Numbered from the stretch's first letter, positions 34,075 through 43,149 are shown. The stretch: DNA of 64,000 nt from Putridiphycobacter roseus (GCF_003234935.1 NZ_QKSB01000003.1:124001-188000); one strand, 5' to 3'. Program-made: numbers and translations. Notes: generated from the letters alone by a model not told the origin.

Positions 34075-35877
34075 TTAATACTTAGATTTAAAATTTAAAC
34101 TTGCCCCAATCATAAAATAAGGAGAAGTAAAACTAGTCTTCGTAAAATCACGCATTTTACCATCTAACTTCCAATATTTCCCAGACACATCAAAAGAATA
34201 TCCAGCTCGGGCATTGATACTAATTAAAGGCAGGGTAAAGCGAATCTCTACATTCGGGTCCAATAAAAATACATCATTTTTATACACCGTTACATTCTGC
34301 GCATCCGACTGAATTAAATTGGGAGATAAATTACTCGTTGTTTCCAATAAATAATACATGCCATAGGTATATTTTAGACCAGCAGTAAATAAAAAAAACT
34401 CATTTCCCATTGGGTAGGAATTTCCAAAAGTAAAAGATTTTGCAGAAAGTGTAAAACGGTCACCATTACTAATCGCGGGCATAAAGTCATACGAAAGATG
34501 CATTCCTGTGGCGTTCAAATCGTAATAATTTAACCCAATACTATAAATGGTATTACTTGTGGCAAATGTTCCAACACCTGCATTGACCAATTCAAAATTT
34601 AATCCATTCAATTTATTTAAATATCGAACGCCTACTGCGGCACCAACATGTACCTCTTCTAAATGTACATTAAAGTCATACTCCTCTTCAAATCCAGATG
34701 GATTATACGTATTTACAAATACATACTGAATGGTATTACTAAAACCAACCAGTGGGTTGTTCCCTTTTAAATAATCAATATCAATCAAATACATTTTGTT
34801 TTTCAAATCAAAACGATAATCAAGTCCCAAACTTTCAATCATAGATTTATCGTACGAGTTATAGGATTTGTATAGCATAGGGATAGTTAAAACCTTGTCT
34901 TTATAAAAGCCATCTTGCAATTCCCCAATTCTTTTAGCAATGGATGCCATGTCGTAAGAATAACAACGTTTTGCTTTTTTATTAGAATGTAAATGACAAC
35001 GTCCAAATTGTCCGTAAAACTTTGGCTGATCGTATCTTTTGGTCAGTTTATCAAATTGGCCAATCATAAACCGTTCTCTTGTAATCGGTCCGGTTAAATC
35101 ACCATTCCTTTCCTCATGATACCATTGGTGTCCTTCTTCTAAACTTTCAATGATATCCTTAAAAATGGGATATTCCTCCCCCAACTCTATCTTTAAGGAA
35201 TCGGTCAACCGGTTTACATCATATATAATGGTATTAAAAGTCGACCAAGCATCAATCACATTACCATTTAAGTTAAAACGGGTACCACCACTATTGTAAA
35301 TATCATCAGGCATACCATCTTTAAATTCAGAGGTACCTAATGCTTTTATGGATTCATAAATTCTTCCGGTTTCCCCTACGGTAGAAATACTATCTACAAT
35401 TTGATTCAGTGCAAAAATGGCATATGCAGGAAAACGTTCCACATCAATACCATGGGTTATTATCTTTAAACTATCAGGTTGACTCTCGTTGTACTTCGTA
35501 ATATTCTTCACGAGTTTAAAGTAGGCTTCGTAAAACCGGTCTTTTAAATAAAAACCAAAATCTAAATTATTTTCTAGGGTTATTTTATTGATAATGTATC
35601 CTATTGCAGGACCTTGTTCAAATAAAAAGTGATTTACTTTATGTTTCTCGTGCAGATAAACAAGCATTTTAAACTCCGTTTCTGCATTTACATCTGCATA
35701 AGCGTGATTTTCACCTGTAAAAAAAACGGCGTAATCTTTTATTAAACTATCGTTAAAAAATCCATCAATTTCGTCGTAGTTTTTTAATTCCTCAAAATTT
35801 AAGGTGGTGAATTTATCTTGTGCGAATAAGCCAATTTGACTATATAAGAAGAATAAAAGAAAACATTTTTTTTTCAT
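34075..35877 (-). CDS. Secreted erythromycin-esterase-like protein with C-terminal barrel-like region
   Basis: Starting at 35877, five codons inside the longest frame, gives the signal peptide MKKKCFLLFFLYSQIGLFAQ. Residues about 30-370 contain FFTGENHAYADVNAE and HFLFEQGP, the two motifs of the EreA/ChaN/TIKI-like fold (GExH and a downstream E-x-G). From about 390 to the end the sequence is amphipathic beta-strands rich in tyrosine and glycine, finishing FMIGASLNFKSKY, as in outer-membrane barrels. An enzyme domain fused to a barrel is unusual. Macrolide esterase activity is not implied; the family is broad. Confidence 0.75.
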   Translation of the reverse strand: MKKKCFLLFFLYSQIGLFAQDKFTTLNFEELKNYDEIDGFFNDSLIKDYAVFFTGENHAYADVNAETEFKMLVYLHEKHKVNHFLFEQGPAIGYIINKITLENNLDFGFYLKDRFYEAYFKLVKNITKYNESQPDSLKIITHGIDVERFPAYAIFALNQIVDSISTVGETGRIYESIKALGTSEFKDGMPDDIYNSGGTRFNLNGNVIDAWSTFNTIIYDVNRLTDSLKIELGEEYPIFKDIIESLEEGHQWYHEERNGDLTGPITRERFMIGQFDKLTKRYDQPKFYGQFGRCHLHSNKKAKRCYSYDMASIAKRIGELQDGFYKDKVLTIPMLYKSYNSYDKSMIESLGLDYRFDLKNKMYLIDIDYLKGNNPLVGFSNTIQYVFVNTYNPSGFEEEYDFNVHLEEVHVGAAVGVRYLNKLNGLNFELVNAGVGTFATSNTIYSIGLNYYDLNATGMHLSYDFMPAISNGDRFTLSAKSFTFGNSYPMGNEFFLFTAGLKYTYGMYYLLETTSNLSPNLIQSDAQNVTVYKNDVFLLDPNVEIRFTLPLISINARAGYSFDVSGKYWKLDGKMRDFTKTSFTSPYFMIGASLNFKSKY

Positions 35878-35893
35878 GAAAGAGTTTAACAAG

Positions 35894-35920
35894 AAAAATC
35901 CGCACGAGGTACGGATTTTT
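35894..35920 (-). terminator. Terminator downstream of pspA
   Basis: Arms aaaaatccg (35894-35902) and cggattttt (35912-35920) with a nine-base loop lie 35 bp after the pspA stop; the A-run on the plus strand gives a T-run on the minus transcript. It overlaps the region just before the start of the next minus-strand gene. Confidence 0.65.
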
Positions 35921-35954
35921 CAAATGGGTATTTAATTTTTTAAAAGGACATGAA

Positions 35955-36674
35955 TTAGTTCAAGCCCATTTTAGCCTTTAAAGCTGTTAAGCTTTCAGAA
36001 GCTTTTGTTTCTGCTGTTCCAGAAGACAATGCTTTATCAATTTCGGCATCAATAGAAGTACTTTCAGCAGCAATATCTGCATAAGATTCCGCTAAAGCTT
36101 CTTCTTGTGCTACTTTTTCTTTCATTCTTTCTAACATAGAAACCGTGGAAGAAGCATCTACATTTGCTAATTCTTTATTGATGTTTTTGGTCGCAGTAGA
36201 AACTTTTGCTCTCGCTTTTAAAGTTTTAAGCTCGTTTTCATATTTTTTAATGTTCGATTTTAAGTCGTCGATATTTCCATCTAACTTATTAACATGTCCT
36301 TCAAACTTCAATTGGTCTTTTTTATTTGCTTCAGCAGCTTCCGTTAATGCTTCTTTTTGCACCAAACATTCACTCGCTAAACGGTCTGCTTCCGCAACTT
36401 CTATTTCTCCTTTTTCTGCACGTTTCAATAACAACACCGCTTTCTTTTCATATTCTGCTGCTTTCTCACTGGCTGTATTTGCATCATTTTTAGAACGAAT
36501 TGCCAAAGCTTTTACTTCCGCCATTGCAGTTAATGCATTGGATAGGTTTGTTTTTAAATCACGAATACCTTCCTCCGTCATTTTTATTGGGTTCTCAAAT
36601 TTATCGACTAAAGAATTGGCCTCTGCGGATCCAATTCTAAATAATCTTTTAAATAGGGCTATTATTTTTCTCAT
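35955..36674 (-). CDS. pspA: PspA/IM30-family membrane-maintenance protein
   Basis: A 239-residue, almost wholly helical coiled-coil protein. The N-terminus (MRKIIALFKRLFRIGSAEAN, then SLVDKFENPIKMTEEGI) matches PspA/IM30/Vipp1, which binds and stabilises the inner membrane under stress. No pspBC or pspF genes are nearby, as is usual in Bacteroidota. It is followed by a terminator, so it is likely monocistronic. Confidence 0.88.
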   Translation of the reverse strand: MRKIIALFKRLFRIGSAEANSLVDKFENPIKMTEEGIRDLKTNLSNALTAMAEVKALAIRSKNDANTASEKAAEYEKKAVLLLKRAEKGEIEVAEADRLASECLVQKEALTEAAEANKKDQLKFEGHVNKLDGNIDDLKSNIKKYENELKTLKARAKVSTATKNINKELANVDASSTVSMLERMKEKVAQEEALAESYADIAAESTSIDAEIDKALSSGTAETKASESLTALKAKMGLN

Positions 36675-36805
36675 AATTTACTGCTTACTTTCCTTAACAT
36701 GGATTTTATTACATCCAAATATACAATAACTCTCAAAATAATTTCATATTTATTATTTTTTTTAGCGATTCAAAAAAATGAAAGAAATCAAGTAATCTCT
36801 AGTTA

Positions 36806-36837
36806 AAACCAATACATTTGCAAAAAAGTATTGGTTT
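36806..36837 (+). promoter_or_regulatory. Inverted repeat spanning a promoter box directly before a start codon
   Basis: Perfect 10-bp arms aaaccaatac (36806-36815) and gtattggttt (36828-36837) surround part of TACATTTG (36813-36820), an exact TAnnTTTG box. The right arm ends 3 bp before the ATG at 36841. With transcription starting near 36827 the leader would be very short, so the repeat more likely works as a DNA operator. Confidence 0.55.
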
Positions 36838-36840
36838 ACC

Positions 36841-37554
36841 ATGGATAAGTTTAAAAACAGAATTAAATATTATTTAATAGGATTTCTCATTGGCGTTGTA
36901 GCAGTAGCATTCTTTTTCGGTCAAAGGGGTTGCGCATGGTTACCTGGTAACCGTGTAAAAAGTGTCATTGCTGAAAACAATATCGTAGTTGGCGACAGTG
37001 TAGCCCAGTTACTAAACTGCCTTTCGGATGATGCACAACCAATATATGACATTTTAAATAATAGCGGGGATGTGAATTTTGGCGAAAGTGAAACACACCT
37101 CGATCATAAAATCTATTTAATTGAAGGAGAAAATGATTTAAAAGTTTGGTTTCAATTGTTCGAATCTAGCAATAACCAAGGTTATTCAGAAATTATTGGT
37201 GTTAGTTCTCCTAACATCCAATGCAAGTCTACCCTTTCTAACCAATTAAAAAAACCATTAGTTTTACCAAAAAAGATTATTTTTAGTATTATTGAGTCGC
37301 ATTCCTTTTCTTATTACCCAATTATTGATTGCCAAGCAACATGCTACCAGATTCCTTTAGATAGTTTAGAAACCATACATAAAAAATCAAAAAAAATAGA
37401 AACACCTAACATCCCCAACCTTATCAATAAAGTCTATATAGTAAACACTGAATATCAAGGGAAAAACTATCAAGTGACCTACGAGATTGGGGAAAACAGA
37501 ACCCGTATTAAACAAATTCAAGGTGAAAATGAATGTGACTGCGAGATTAAGTAA
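36841..37554 (+). CDS. Hypothetical membrane-anchored protein (237 aa)
   Basis: One N-terminal membrane helix (YYLIGFLIGVVAVAFFFGQ) is followed by about 205 residues, presumably periplasmic, with scattered cysteines and a CDCEIK end. No family recognised. Its promoter is embedded in an inverted repeat (36806-36837), which suggests tight regulation. It is followed by the separate rpsP promoter. Confidence 0.65.
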   Translation: MDKFKNRIKYYLIGFLIGVVAVAFFFGQRGCAWLPGNRVKSVIAENNIVVGDSVAQLLNCLSDDAQPIYDILNNSGDVNFGESETHLDHKIYLIEGENDLKVWFQLFESSNNQGYSEIIGVSSPNIQCKSTLSNQLKKPLVLPKKIIFSIIESHSFSYYPIIDCQATCYQIPLDSLETIHKKSKKIETPNIPNLINKVYIVNTEYQGKNYQVTYEIGENRTRIKQIQGENECDCEIK

Positions 37555-37567
37555 GAAATAGCAGCAC

Positions 37568-37595
37568 TTGGTTTCAAAAAAAAGTATTATCTTTG
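37568..37595 (+). promoter_or_regulatory. Promoter of rpsP-rimM
   Basis: TTG (37568-37570), 17 bp, then TATCTTTG (37588-37595), matching the Bacteroidota housekeeping consensus. The leader to the rpsP ATG is about 45 bases. Confidence 0.7.
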
Positions 37596-37646
37596 CACAC
37601 TTAAATAATTATTAACCGGGGTTTCGTACTCCAACTATAATCCATT

Positions 37647-38147
37647 ATGGCAACAAAAATTAGATTACAAAGACACGGTAAAAAAAGAAAACCTTTTTAC
37701 CACATTGTTATTGCAGATTCAAGAGCAAAAAGAGATGGTCGTTACATTGAAAGAATTGGAACGTATAATCCAGTGACTAACCCAGCAACTATCGATTTAG
37801 ATATTGAAAAAGCTGTTTCTTGGTTACAAACTGGTGCACAACCAACCGATACAATGAGAGCTATTTTATCTTACACTGGTGCTTTATACAAAAACCATTT
37901 AATTAATGGTGTAGCAAAAGGTGCTTTGACTGAAGCAGATGTAGCAACGAAATTTGAAGCATGGACTGCACAAAAAGCAGAAAAAATCCAAGCTAAAAAA
38001 GACGGTTTATCAAGCAGTTCTTCTGCTGAATTAGCGAAAATACACGCTGCTGAAAAAGAAGTTAACGAAGCTAGAGAAAAAGAAATCGCTGCTAAAAACA
38101 CACCACCTGTTGAAGAAGAACCAGCAGCAAGTGAAGAAGAAGAATAA
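37647..38147 (+). CDS. rpsP: 30S ribosomal protein S16
   Basis: The N-terminal 80 residues are classical S16 ([39 protein letters not shown]). The protein is 166 residues, twice the usual bacterial length, because of a lysine- then glutamate-rich C-terminal extension ending AASEEEE, a common feature in Bacteroidota. It forms an operon with rimM, which starts 2 bp after its stop. Confidence 0.97.
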   Translation: MATKIRLQRHGKKRKPFYHIVIADSRAKRDGRYIERIGTYNPVTNPATIDLDIEKAVSWLQTGAQPTDTMRAILSYTGALYKNHLINGVAKGALTEADVATKFEAWTAQKAEKIQAKKDGLSSSSSAELAKIHAAEKEVNEAREKEIAAKNTPPVEEEPAASEEEE

Positions 38148-38149
38148 AT

Positions 38150-38689
38150 ATGTTTGAGAAGGAGGATTGCTTCAACTTAGGTAGCATTGCTCGCTTACAT
38201 AGCTTTAAGGGAGAAGTATCTATTTTTTTAGATGTGGACGACCCTAAAGAATTCAAAAATTTGGAATCAGTATTTGTCGAAATCGACAATATATTGGTTC
38301 CTTTTTTTATTGAATCTATCCAAATTAGAAATAAAGGCTTTGCTGTCGTTCGATTTGAAGATGTAAACAGTGAACAAAAAGCCAAAAGACTTTTAAAGAA
38401 AAAACTTTACTTGCCATTAGACATTTTACCCGAATTGGATGAGGATGAATTTTATCATTTCGAAGTAGAAGGTTTTAAAGTCGTAGATCATGAACATGGT
38501 CCAATAGGTAATGTTGTCAAAATATTAGACCATAAGACAAATCCAATGTTTGAAATTGATTTTAATGGAGTAGAAATATTGATTCCAAAACAAGATCGAT
38601 TTTTTGAGCGAATTGATTGGGACGAAGAAATTGTCTATTTAAAAGCACCAGAAGGATTAATTGAAATGTATCTAAATCTAGATAACTAA
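38150..38689 (+). CDS. rimM: Ribosome maturation factor RimM
   Basis: A 179-residue protein with the N-terminal RimM barrel (FNLGSIARLHSFKGEVSIFL, FAVVRFEDVNS) and the C-terminal PRC-barrel-like half (GPIGNVVKILDHKTNPMFEI, LIPKQDRFFERID). RimM assists 30S maturation. The rpsP-rimM pair is conserved in bacteria; trmD, the usual next gene, is absent here. Confidence 0.95.
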   Translation: MFEKEDCFNLGSIARLHSFKGEVSIFLDVDDPKEFKNLESVFVEIDNILVPFFIESIQIRNKGFAVVRFEDVNSEQKAKRLLKKKLYLPLDILPELDEDEFYHFEVEGFKVVDHEHGPIGNVVKILDHKTNPMFEIDFNGVEILIPKQDRFFERIDWDEEIVYLKAPEGLIEMYLNLDN

Positions 38690-38761
38690 CCCCTCTTCTA
38701 TTTAAACAACAAGTCGATTACGGCTTGTTAATTACTCCCTTATCTTAAAATGTATGGTATA

Positions 38762-38781
38762 TTAAGATTGCTTAATCTTAA
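38762..38781. terminator. AT-rich hairpin between rimM and a convergent small gene
   Basis: Perfect 8-bp arms ttaagatt/aatcttaa (38762-38769, 38774-38781). A weaker hairpin, acaag/cttgt, lies near 38709-38728. Either could end the convergent transcripts of rimM and the 45-residue gene at 38812. Confidence 0.45.
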
Positions 38782-38811
38782 AACAACACAGCTGTATAAC
38801 CATTGGAAGGT

Positions 38812-38949
38812 TTAGTGCATTGGACACTTTTTACAAGCATCTCCCTTTTTCCATTTTTTACAACACTTCTTTTTTTTATCGCAAGCATCACCTGTTATTA
38901 TAAGGGGACTAGTATTACCTGCGTTGTTTATTTTATCATTTATCATCAT
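38812..38949 (-). CDS. Small cysteine- and lysine-rich protein (45 aa)
   Basis: The minus-strand frame from two consecutive ATGs reads to KKKKCCKKWKKGDACKKCPMH. Four of its five cysteines form C-C and C-x-x-C pairs around KWKKGDA, a pattern that suggests metal binding. A composition this extreme is unlikely to arise from non-coding AT-rich DNA, and the convergent hairpin to rimM supports an independent gene. Function unknown. The opposite-strand frame covering it is not a plausible protein. Confidence 0.65.
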   Translation of the reverse strand: MMINDKINNAGNTSPLIITGDACDKKKKCCKKWKKGDACKKCPMH

Positions 38950-39144
38950 GATGGTGTTTTCTATACCGCTAAGTTAGAACAATTCTAAATAACTACCAAG
39001 TTATTTAGAATGAAAACAAATAATATTTACCACAAAGCATTGTCTCCCCTATTTTAAGTCTACATTTCCTGTTTTTATTCATTTCCTTCGATAATATGCT
39101 AACCAATAACCCTACAAAATTGGTAAAAATTTAACTTTTTTTGT

Positions 39145-39179
39145 TAAATTAATATATTTATGCTAAATTAGTATATTTA
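39145..39179 (+). promoter_or_regulatory. Tandem 16-bp direct repeat before the InsA-like gene
   Basis: taaattaatatattta (39145-39160) and taaattagtatattta (39164-39179) differ at one base and are spaced 19 bp start to start, about two helical turns. They end 17 bp before the ATG at 39197. A tandem binding site for the helix-turn-helix protein it encodes, or another dimer, is a fair inference. Confidence 0.5.
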
Positions 39180-39196
39180 CTATTCCTACCTAGACT

Positions 39197-39619
39197 ATGC
39201 CCATTCAAAATTGTCCAAATTGTAATGCTACCAAATTCATCAAAAGCGGTGTAATTAAAGGCCGGCAACGTTATAAGTGTAAAATTTGCAATTATTACTT
39301 CACGGTCGGTAAACTGGGAAAGCAAATTGATGATTATTATGTAAATAAAGCCTTACAACTCTACTTAGAGGGCTTAACTTATCGTGAAATAGAACGAATT
39401 TTAGGGGTTTCTCATGTGAGTATCTTAAATTGGGTAAAAAAATACAAAATCAAACGTCCCATCAACAGTAAATACCACCCTACCTACAAAATATTAAATG
39501 CAGAAGAGTTAGGTAAATACTTTACAGACAGTAAAAATATAAAAGGCTCTGGTGTAATTGTTACAGAGCTAGGAGATAAGTTTATGCTAATAAAATGGGA
39601 ACGATTCAAAGGCTTATAA
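39197..39619 (+). CDS. InsA-like zinc-ribbon/helix-turn-helix DNA-binding protein (domesticated?)
   Basis: The N-terminus has four cysteines in a zinc ribbon (CPNCNATKFIKSGVIKGRQR, then YKCKICNYYF) like the InsA/IS1-type transposase N-terminal domain. A helix-turn-helix follows (LEGLTYREIERILGVSHVSI). The last 45 residues are different and there is no DDE catalytic part, no insB frame and no terminal inverted repeat nearby. It heads a cluster for acetate/propionate use. I read it as a transposase-derived regulator rather than a live insertion sequence. Confidence 0.7.
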   Translation: MPIQNCPNCNATKFIKSGVIKGRQRYKCKICNYYFTVGKLGKQIDDYYVNKALQLYLEGLTYREIERILGVSHVSILNWVKKYKIKRPINSKYHPTYKILNAEELGKYFTDSKNIKGSGVIVTELGDKFMLIKWERFKGL

Positions 39620-39729
39620 AACTATACCTTTAACATATAACTATATTATTTTATTGTTAATAAGAAAATTTCTTCAATTTAGTAGTGCACACAAAAACAA
39701 ATTTATTAATTGTTTAACTATTAAATTTT

Positions 39730-40968
39730 ATGAAGAAAAAAAGAATCAGGTGGAGTATATTGCTTTGTTTATCTATGTTAGCAGGGCAATATACTTTCGC
39801 ACAAACTTCCCCCGATATATACTCGGGCGGATTAAAGGTCAAGCTCAATGAGAGCGGGTCCAAGTATTTTCGATTAATTTCATGGGCGCAAATCCAAGGT
39901 ATCTATTCTGACAATGTAGCACCAAGTAGTAGCAATGTCTCTTTAAAATTAAGACGGGCCCGTGTATTAATGTATTCCCAAATTACCGATCGTTTTTTAA
40001 TACTCACCCACTTTGGACTAAATAGTCTTTCAGCAAGTAACATGAGTCCTACTGGAAGTTCTGCGGCTTCACAGCTATTCTTTCATGATGTCTGGGGACA
40101 GTATAGTTTAGGCAAGAACCATGCCATTGGCGGCGGACTACATTATTTTAATGGTATTTCGAGATTGAATAATCAAAGTACATTGAATATGTTGACCATG
40201 GATAACAATCGTCAGTCTTGGTCAACCTTAGGCCTAACGGACCAATTTGCAAGACATTTGGGCATATTTGGTAAAGGGGCCATTGGAAAATTACAATATC
40301 GTGTTGCCATAAATGATGCCGTTACAAATGGATTAGATGCAAGAGATGCCGATCAATTAGGATTAACAGTATATGGCGGTAAAAGATTATTGGGTTCTAA
40401 ATCAACCTCTTTTGCCTATTCTGGTTACTTCGAATATCAAATTTTAGACAAAGAGTCTAATTTTTTACCTTTTAAAGTTGGGACTTATCTAGGTGCTAAA
40501 AAGGTATTTAATATTGGTGCAGGATTTTTTGTACACCCAAATGGATCCGTTTCTATGATCGATACTTTAGGTACTTTAAAAGGACAAAATGTTATGTTAT
40601 TTTCTGGAGATGTGTTTTACGAAACACCTGTTGGCGATAATGGCGCGGCCTTGTCACTTTATGGCACCTATCAATTAAACGATTATGGGGATGATTATTT
40701 ATATAGCGCTTACGGAACTGGAAGCATGCTTTATGGGCATGTAGGTTACGTTATCCCTGGAAACATTAAAGGAGGGAGATTTCAACCTTATGTTTCTTTT
40801 GCTATGAATTCATATGATGCGGTAAGCGATACAAGAAACAATATTGGTGTTGGTGTAAATGCTTATATGAGTGGACATAATTCTAAACTTACTTTAGAAT
40901 TTATGAACGCTACTTTTGGGACAACACAAACTAACACGCTTACATTACAGGCAATGATTTACCTATAA
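39730..40968 (+). CDS. Outer-membrane porin-like protein
   Basis: A signal peptide ending TFAQ is followed by about 390 residues of alternating beta-strands with aromatic girdles. It resembles phosphate-selective porin O/P-type barrels of Bacteroidota (LRRARVLMYSQITDRFLILT, a typical barrel start) and ends LTLQAMIYL. It most likely lets small acids through the outer membrane for the inner-membrane symporter encoded next. Confidence 0.8.
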   Translation: MKKKRIRWSILLCLSMLAGQYTFAQTSPDIYSGGLKVKLNESGSKYFRLISWAQIQGIYSDNVAPSSSNVSLKLRRARVLMYSQITDRFLILTHFGLNSLSASNMSPTGSSAASQLFFHDVWGQYSLGKNHAIGGGLHYFNGISRLNNQSTLNMLTMDNNRQSWSTLGLTDQFARHLGIFGKGAIGKLQYRVAINDAVTNGLDARDADQLGLTVYGGKRLLGSKSTSFAYSGYFEYQILDKESNFLPFKVGTYLGAKKVFNIGAGFFVHPNGSVSMIDTLGTLKGQNVMLFSGDVFYETPVGDNGAALSLYGTYQLNDYGDDYLYSAYGTGSMLYGHVGYVIPGNIKGGRFQPYVSFAMNSYDAVSDTRNNIGVGVNAYMSGHNSKLTLEFMNATFGTTQTNTLTLQAMIYL

Positions 40969-40995
40969 AAAAATTATCAATTAATTAATAATATT

Positions 40996-41253
40996 ATGGA
41001 AAAACAAGAAAAAGCTACGGCTTATTGGAAGGAGAATAAAAAGTATTTGATCATTTTACTGTCTATTTGGTTTCTCGTCTCCTTTGGCGCTGGAATTATA
41101 TTCAAAGATTATCTCAACAATTTTAAAATAGGTGGATTCAAATTAGGATTCTGGTTTGCGCAACAAGGCTCAATCTATGTCTTTGTAGTACTCATCTTCG
41201 TCTATGTTAGACTCATGAATAACCTAGACAAAAAGTACGGATACGACGAATAG
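40996..41253 (+). CDS. DUF4212 small subunit of sodium:solute symporter
   Basis: An 85-residue protein with two membrane helices and the DUF4212 pattern (AYWKENKKYLIILLSIWFLV, GFKLGFWFAQQGSIYVFVVL). This family is almost always encoded directly before a large sodium:solute symporter of the VC_2705 type, as here (46 bp), and is regarded as its small subunit. Confidence 0.92.
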   Translation: MEKQEKATAYWKENKKYLIILLSIWFLVSFGAGIIFKDYLNNFKIGGFKLGFWFAQQGSIYVFVVLIFVYVRLMNNLDKKYGYDE

Positions 41254-41299
41254 AAAGTCACATTAAATTTAAAAATATTCATTTAAAAATATATATATT

Positions 41300-43078
41300 A
41301 TGAGTGTAGAAGTATGGACATGGATCCTTGTTGGGATTACATTTACTATTTATTTTGGAATTGCCATTTGGGCAAGAGCCGGTTCAACCAAAGAATTTTA
41401 CGTAGCTGGTGGTGGCGTATCTCCCTTAGCTAATGGGATGGCTACAGCGGCAGATTGGATGAGTGCTGCGTCATTTATTTCCATGGCAGGAATTATTTCT
41501 TTTGTTGGGTACGACGGCTCTGTCTATCTTATGGGCTGGACTGGTGGCTATGTGCTATTGGCATTATTGCTAGCACCTTATTTAAGAAAGTTTGGAAAGT
41601 TTACGGTTCCCGATTTTATTGGGGATAGATATTATTCCAATACAGCAAGAACTGTAGCTGTTATTTGTGCCTTAATTGTCTCCTTTACCTATGTTGCTGG
41701 TCAAATGCGTGGTGTAGGTATTGTATTCTCTCAATTCTTACAAGTGGAAATTGTTTGGGGTGTAGTTATTGGAATGATCGTGGTTTTGGTTTTCGCTTTT
41801 ATTGGCGGAATGAAAGGAATCACCTATACTCAAGTAGCACAATACTGTGTTATTATTTTTGCTTTTATGGTACCTGCAATTTTTATTTCTTGGCAAATGA
41901 CCGGAAATCCAATCCCACAATTGGGCATGGGTGGTAAAGTGCATGACGGTACTTATTTACTGGACAAATTAGACACTCTCCACACCCAATTGGGCTTTAA
42001 GGAGTATACTTCTGGATCAAAATCTACTTGGGATGTGTTTGCTATCACCATGGCTTTAATGGTTGGTACTACTGGTCTTCCTCACGTAATTGTTCGGTTT
42101 TTCACTGTTCCTAAAGTAAAAGATGCACGTAAGTCTGCTGGTTTAGCTTTATTGTTTATTGCTATTTTATACACCACTGCTCCTGCTGTATCCGTATTTG
42201 CAAGAACAAACTTAATTGAAACGGTAAGTAATAAAGAGTACAGCGCAATGCCACAATGGTTTAAGAACTGGGAAAATACTGGTTTGATTGCTTGGGCGGA
42301 TAAAAATGGAGATGGTGTAATTCAATATGTTAGCGGTAGTGCTTTGGAAGGAAAGAAGCCTATTTTTAATGGCGAAAGAGGTTTCTTTGGGGAGAAATTA
42401 ATTTCAAACCCAAACCTAAAAGAAGCCAACGAATTATATGTGGATAGAGATATTATGGTATTGGCTAATCCAGAAATTGCAAACTTGCCTAATTGGGTGA
42501 TTGCTTTAGTGGCAGCAGGTGGAGTTGCAGCAGCATTGTCTACTGCAGCTGGTCTACTTTTAGTTATTTCTACTTCTATATCCCATGATTTAATTAAAAA
42601 ACAAATCAAGCCAGATATTTCGGATAAAGGAGAATTATTAGCGGCAAGAATTTCTATATTCGTTGCTATCGTAATCGCTGGTTTATTTGGTATCTATCCA
42701 CCCGGCTTCGTCGCCGCGGTAGTAGCATTAGCATTTGGACTAGCTGCAGCATCTTTCTTCCCTGCAATTGTCTTAGGCATATTCGATAAAAGGATGAACA
42801 AAGAAGGTGCCATTGCCGGAATGGTGGTCGGAATTTCATTGATGTTGTTTTATATGATTGTATACAAAACAGGGTTAGTGGGTGTCTTTGATCCCTTACC
42901 AAAAGAAGATTGGTGGTTCGGTACCTCTCCTGAAGGATTTGGAACCATAGCCATGTTGGTTAACATTACCGTGTCTGTTGTTATCTCAAGAATAACTCCT
43001 GCACCACCACAAGAAGTGCAAGATATGGTAGAAAATATCAGAATACCTTCTGGAGCTGGTGAAGCTTCTAGTCATTAA
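41300..43078 (+). CDS. Sodium:solute symporter, ActP/VC_2705-like (acetate/small acid uptake)
   Basis: This 592-residue SSS-family permease has about 13 membrane helices. It shows the family start EFYVAGGGVSPLANGMATAA DWMSAASFI in contiguous form, GLPHVIVRFFTVPKVKDARK and a long loop (about residues 315-390) typical of the VC_2705 group. The pairing with DUF4212 and the acyl-CoA synthetase genes downstream point to acetate or propionate as substrate. It ends at a strong terminator (43100-43128). Confidence 0.92.
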   Translation: MSVEVWTWILVGITFTIYFGIAIWARAGSTKEFYVAGGGVSPLANGMATAADWMSAASFISMAGIISFVGYDGSVYLMGWTGGYVLLALLLAPYLRKFGKFTVPDFIGDRYYSNTARTVAVICALIVSFTYVAGQMRGVGIVFSQFLQVEIVWGVVIGMIVVLVFAFIGGMKGITYTQVAQYCVIIFAFMVPAIFISWQMTGNPIPQLGMGGKVHDGTYLLDKLDTLHTQLGFKEYTSGSKSTWDVFAITMALMVGTTGLPHVIVRFFTVPKVKDARKSAGLALLFIAILYTTAPAVSVFARTNLIETVSNKEYSAMPQWFKNWENTGLIAWADKNGDGVIQYVSGSALEGKKPIFNGERGFFGEKLISNPNLKEANELYVDRDIMVLANPEIANLPNWVIALVAAGGVAAALSTAAGLLLVISTSISHDLIKKQIKPDISDKGELLAARISIFVAIVIAGLFGIYPPGFVAAVVALAFGLAAASFFPAIVLGIFDKRMNKEGAIAGMVVGISLMLFYMIVYKTGLVGVFDPLPKEDWWFGTSPEGFGTIAMLVNITVSVVISRITPAPPQEVQDMVENIRIPSGAGEASSH

Positions 43079-43099
43079 TATTGTTTTTTTAAAAAAAGC

Positions 43100-43128
43100 A
43101 AACGGCAATACGATAAGTATTGCCGTTT
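43100..43128 (+). terminator. Rho-independent terminator after the symporter gene
   Basis: Perfect 12-bp arms aaacggcaatac (43100-43111) and gtattgccgttt (43117-43128) with a five-base loop, followed by a T-rich run. It separates the transport genes from the sensor genes downstream. Confidence 0.9.
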
Positions 43129-43149
43129 TTTGTTATTTTTAACCTGTAT

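Noticed and set aside
36145..36729. 194-aa plus-strand frame over pspA
   Set aside because: Shadow of the coiled-coil codon pattern of pspA on the other strand.
39197..39619. Live IS1-type insertion sequence
   Set aside because: No insB or DDE domain, no inverted terminal repeats and no target duplication seen around it.
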